Source of the DNA: Flavobacteriales bacterium
GTDB taxonomy: Bacteria > Bacteroidota > Bacteroidia > Flavobacteriales > Flavobacteriaceae
Direction of reading: 5' to 3'
Assembly (NCBI GenBank): GCA_026996605.1
Contig: JALWLE010000129.1
Span: 1 to 34,453, forward strand
DNA length: 34,453 nucleotides
The notes below the pieces were generated by a model that made no database searches, was not told where the DNA came from, and saw nothing but the letters and a program-made list of their open reading frames with translations. This document shows positions 32,528-34,453 of the stretch, piece after piece (positions within the stretch are counted from its first letter, which is position 1; each line of letters opens with the position of its first letter). Made by a program: the position numbers and the translations under genes.

Positions 32528-34453
32528 TTATTGATACAGAAGCGCTCTATTATCTTCGATATCGGCTTTTTCTTTAAGCGCTTTTACAACATCACGATTA
32601 ATATTGGCAATTCGTTGTTTGCGCAATTTTTCGGCATACGGTACATAATTTTTGATATCCGGTGCCTTGGTTACCTTGATGGTTTTAATCACATAAACCG
32701 CTCTGTTACCGGCAATGGGTTCGGAAACTTTGTCGGGTTCTAAGGCAAAAGCTCTGGCTACTACTACCGGTTCTCTACCAAATCCGGGAATGGTGGGGTT
32801 GTTTAAAGTTACACCGGTTGCTACGCCGACTTTGGCATCGGCATTTTTTGCCATTTCTTCGAGTGTATTGCCTTTGAATTTGGCTTTGATTAATTCGGCT
32901 TTCTTTTCTTTAATTAATTTCGGTTTAACCAAAATAGAAGCTTCTTCGGGTGTCATCAAACCTTCTTCACGGATACCGGATACATATACGATTATGTGTC
33001 CTTTATCGGTATCAAATTTGGTAACATCACCTACTTTTCTATCGCCTTTGTATAACCAACGCACAACATCTCTGTTTTGACCTATACCAGGCATGCGGTC
33101 TTCAAAACGACCGATTTTTTTAACAGGTTTGGCTTCGTAGCCTTTTTCTTTGGCTAGTGCATTAAAGTCTTTGGTATCTAATGCTTCACTTGCAAATTGT
33201 GCCGCTTTGGCAAAGGTTTCATTTTCGGTTTCTTGACTGGGTTCTACATTTCTAATGATTGAAACCATTTTAATGGCTTTTTCCGGTTGGGTCAGGTCAT
33301 TAATTTTAATAATGTGGAACCCAAAAGATGTTTCAACCAAACCGATTTGTCCTTTTTTGCCTGTAAAAACAAAATCGTTAAATTCGGGGACCATTTGTCC
33401 GTAAGTAAACCAGCCCAAATCACCACCTTTGGTTTTGGTAGGTCCGTCGGATAATTTTTTGGCATAATCGGCAAATTTAGCCGGATTTCTTTTGACGACT
33501 TTCAATATACTGTCAGCTTTCTTTTTTGCCGTTTCCTTGTCACGGGTAATAGACGGATTGGCTCGCATTGCGCCTTTGTAAGCTATCAATATATGAGCCG
33601 CTTTGGCAGAATCGGGTATCATTTTGGTATCAAGCACTTTGGATAAATACACTTGATTTTTCATCTCGTAAGGACCGAATATATCGCCTTTATTGAGTTT
33701 GATTAGCGTATCAGCATAGTCTTTTGGTAATTGATTTTTAAAGTAATAGCGAGCTTGTTGTTTAACATCCGAATAGTTGTTGGCAAAAGCTTCTGCATCA
33801 TCGGTGTTTTTAAAGCCTTTTTCTATTTTTTTATGATCCGGGGCTTCTTTATCGTAAACTTCTTTATCATTGATGAGCGCTTTTAGCTCGTCCATTATTT
33901 TTTGTTTGTCTTTGGCAGAAGGTTTCAAGGGGATAAAAACATATTCTATATCACGGCTTTCATCCGCTTTATATTCATCTTTATGTTTATTGATATAAGC
34001 TTGAATATCGGATTTGGTTACTTTGACCAACGAATCGGGAATGCTTCTATATGGAACAGCAGCATATTTGAAATCTACGGCGTCATTTTCATAATGGTAT
34101 AACCATTCACCTTCTTTTATAGTAGGATTGACTGCTGCTTTGAGCATATCCATATATATTTTTTGTTTTTCAGATTCTATTAATGAATTTTCAAAATTTT
34201 TCCATTGGGCAAATAGCTCGGGGTTTTTATTCTTGTTTTTATAAACATTATCAATATAATCGGCTAAGGCATTGTCGTCAAAAACGCCTTGTTGGTTAGT
34301 GAATGCTTGTTTGATACTAGGGTTGCTGACGATTAATTCTCTCAATCGGTCTTGACCGACTTTAATACCTAATTTGTCATATTGATTATTTAAGACAGCT
34401 TCGTTAACCATTTGATCCCAAACAGCTTTAACGGCTTGCATTTGAGACATATT
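32528..34453 (-). CDS. PpiD-like periplasmic peptidyl-prolyl isomerase (5' end cut by window)
   Basis: About 640 residues are visible. The frame stays open to the window edge, so the N-terminal membrane anchor and true start are missing. An N-terminal SurA/PpiD-type chaperone region (about 1-150) is followed by a parvulin domain (about 280-385): AAHILIAYKG...FADYAKKLSDGPTKTKGGDLGWFTYGQMVPEFNDFVF...IGLVETSFGFHIIKI. A long C-terminal chaperone segment comes next. It would assist folding of exported and outer-membrane proteins at the periplasmic face of the inner membrane. A good terminator separates it from pgk. Confidence 0.88.
   Translation of the reverse strand, partial: NMSQMQAVKAVWDQMVNEAVLNNQYDKLGIKVGQDRLRELIVSNPSIKQAFTNQQGVFDDNALADYIDNVYKNKNKNPELFAQWKNFENSLIESEKQKIYMDMLKAAVNPTIKEGEWLYHYENDAVDFKYAAVPYRSIPDSLVKVTKSDIQAYINKHKDEYKADESRDIEYVFIPLKPSAKDKQKIMDELKALINDKEVYDKEAPDHKKIEKGFKNTDDAEAFANNYSDVKQQARYYFKNQLPKDYADTLIKLNKGDIFGPYEMKNQVYLSKVLDTKMIPDSAKAAHILIAYKGAMRANPSITRDKETAKKKADSILKVVKRNPAKFADYAKKLSDGPTKTKGGDLGWFTYGQMVPEFNDFVFTGKKGQIGLVETSFGFHIIKINDLTQPEKAIKMVSIIRNVEPSQETENETFAKAAQFASEALDTKDFNALAKEKGYEAKPVKKIGRFEDRMPGIGQNRDVVRWLYKGDRKVGDVTKFDTDKGHIIVYVSGIREEGLMTPEEASILVKPKLIKEKKAELIKAKFKGNTLEEMAKNADAKVGVATGVTLNNPTIPGFGREPVVVARAFALEPDKVSEPIAGNRAVYVIKTIKVTKAPDIKNYVPYAEKLRKQRIANINRDVVKALKEKADIEDNRALLYQ

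Overview
The window is a chromosomal segment of a member of the Bacteroidota, most likely Flavobacteriia. Four things point there: a type IX secretion (T9SS) plug protein and a T9SS type A sorting tail, a bifunctional DAHP synthase/chorismate mutase, -7 boxes of the form TAnnTTTG instead of -10 TATAAT promoters, and lipoprotein signals ending in S/Q-C. The DNA is AT-rich, but CCGG is strikingly over-represented. I see no tRNA or rRNA gene, CRISPR array, prophage, transposase or defence island. Most of the window is core genome, and the unusual material is one secreted protein and the intergenic repeats.

Layout. 1-2633: the end of an Omp85/TamL-like outer-membrane protein and the T9SS plug protein. 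2824-6672: an extended SDR diverging from a class II (B12-dependent) ribonucleotide reductase. 6722-9121: four small poorly characterised envelope or exported proteins. 9158-11088 (minus): an operon of an NqrM-like small membrane protein, a GT2 glycosyltransferase and an ECF sigma factor. 11268-11987: a CPBP-family membrane protein. 12160-15398 (minus): a compact operon of serine palmitoyltransferase, a GNAT-like acyltransferase and a PAP2-type enzyme, which is a candidate sphingolipid (or sulfonolipid) module. 15577-16410: a prohibitin-like SPFH protein. 16615-19571: guaA and guaB in tandem, with guaB lacking its CBS (Bateman) domains. 19628-20735: an NlpC/P60 lipoprotein and shikimate kinase. 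21203-23232: DAHP synthase/chorismate mutase and rsgA, overlapping by 4 bp. 23310-25970: an 886-residue T9SS cargo. 26212-28122: an exported metallophosphoesterase. 28221-34453: tatA, a DUF4837 lipoprotein, a LysM lytic transglycosylase, pgk and a PpiD-like foldase cut by the window edge.

The strongest candidates for something new are listed here. (1) The secreted protein at 23310-25970 appears to carry one C-type-lectin-like domain and two copies of a domain strongly resembling the eukaryotic F-box-associated (FBA/Fbs1) glycan-binding domain. Each is nested inside a HYR repeat, and the FBA-containing unit has been duplicated as a 605-bp near-perfect direct repeat. (2) A 298-bp MITE-like element at 20851-21148 has 14-bp perfect terminal inverted repeats and a perfect 10-bp target duplication, and sits just upstream of the DAHP synthase promoter. 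(3) Palindromic CCGTAGG units upstream of guaB end in perfect or near-perfect -7 promoter boxes. (4) Seven-base tandem repeats and TAGAGAC inverted repeats abut or contain the stop codons of six genes. (5) The IMP dehydrogenase has no regulatory domain.

Functionally the window mixes nucleotide synthesis (nrdJ, guaA, guaB), aromatic amino acid synthesis (shikimate kinase, DAHPS/CM), envelope lipid and peptidoglycan work (spt operon, NlpC, lytic transglycosylase) and protein export (T9SS plug, TatA, PpiD, TamL).
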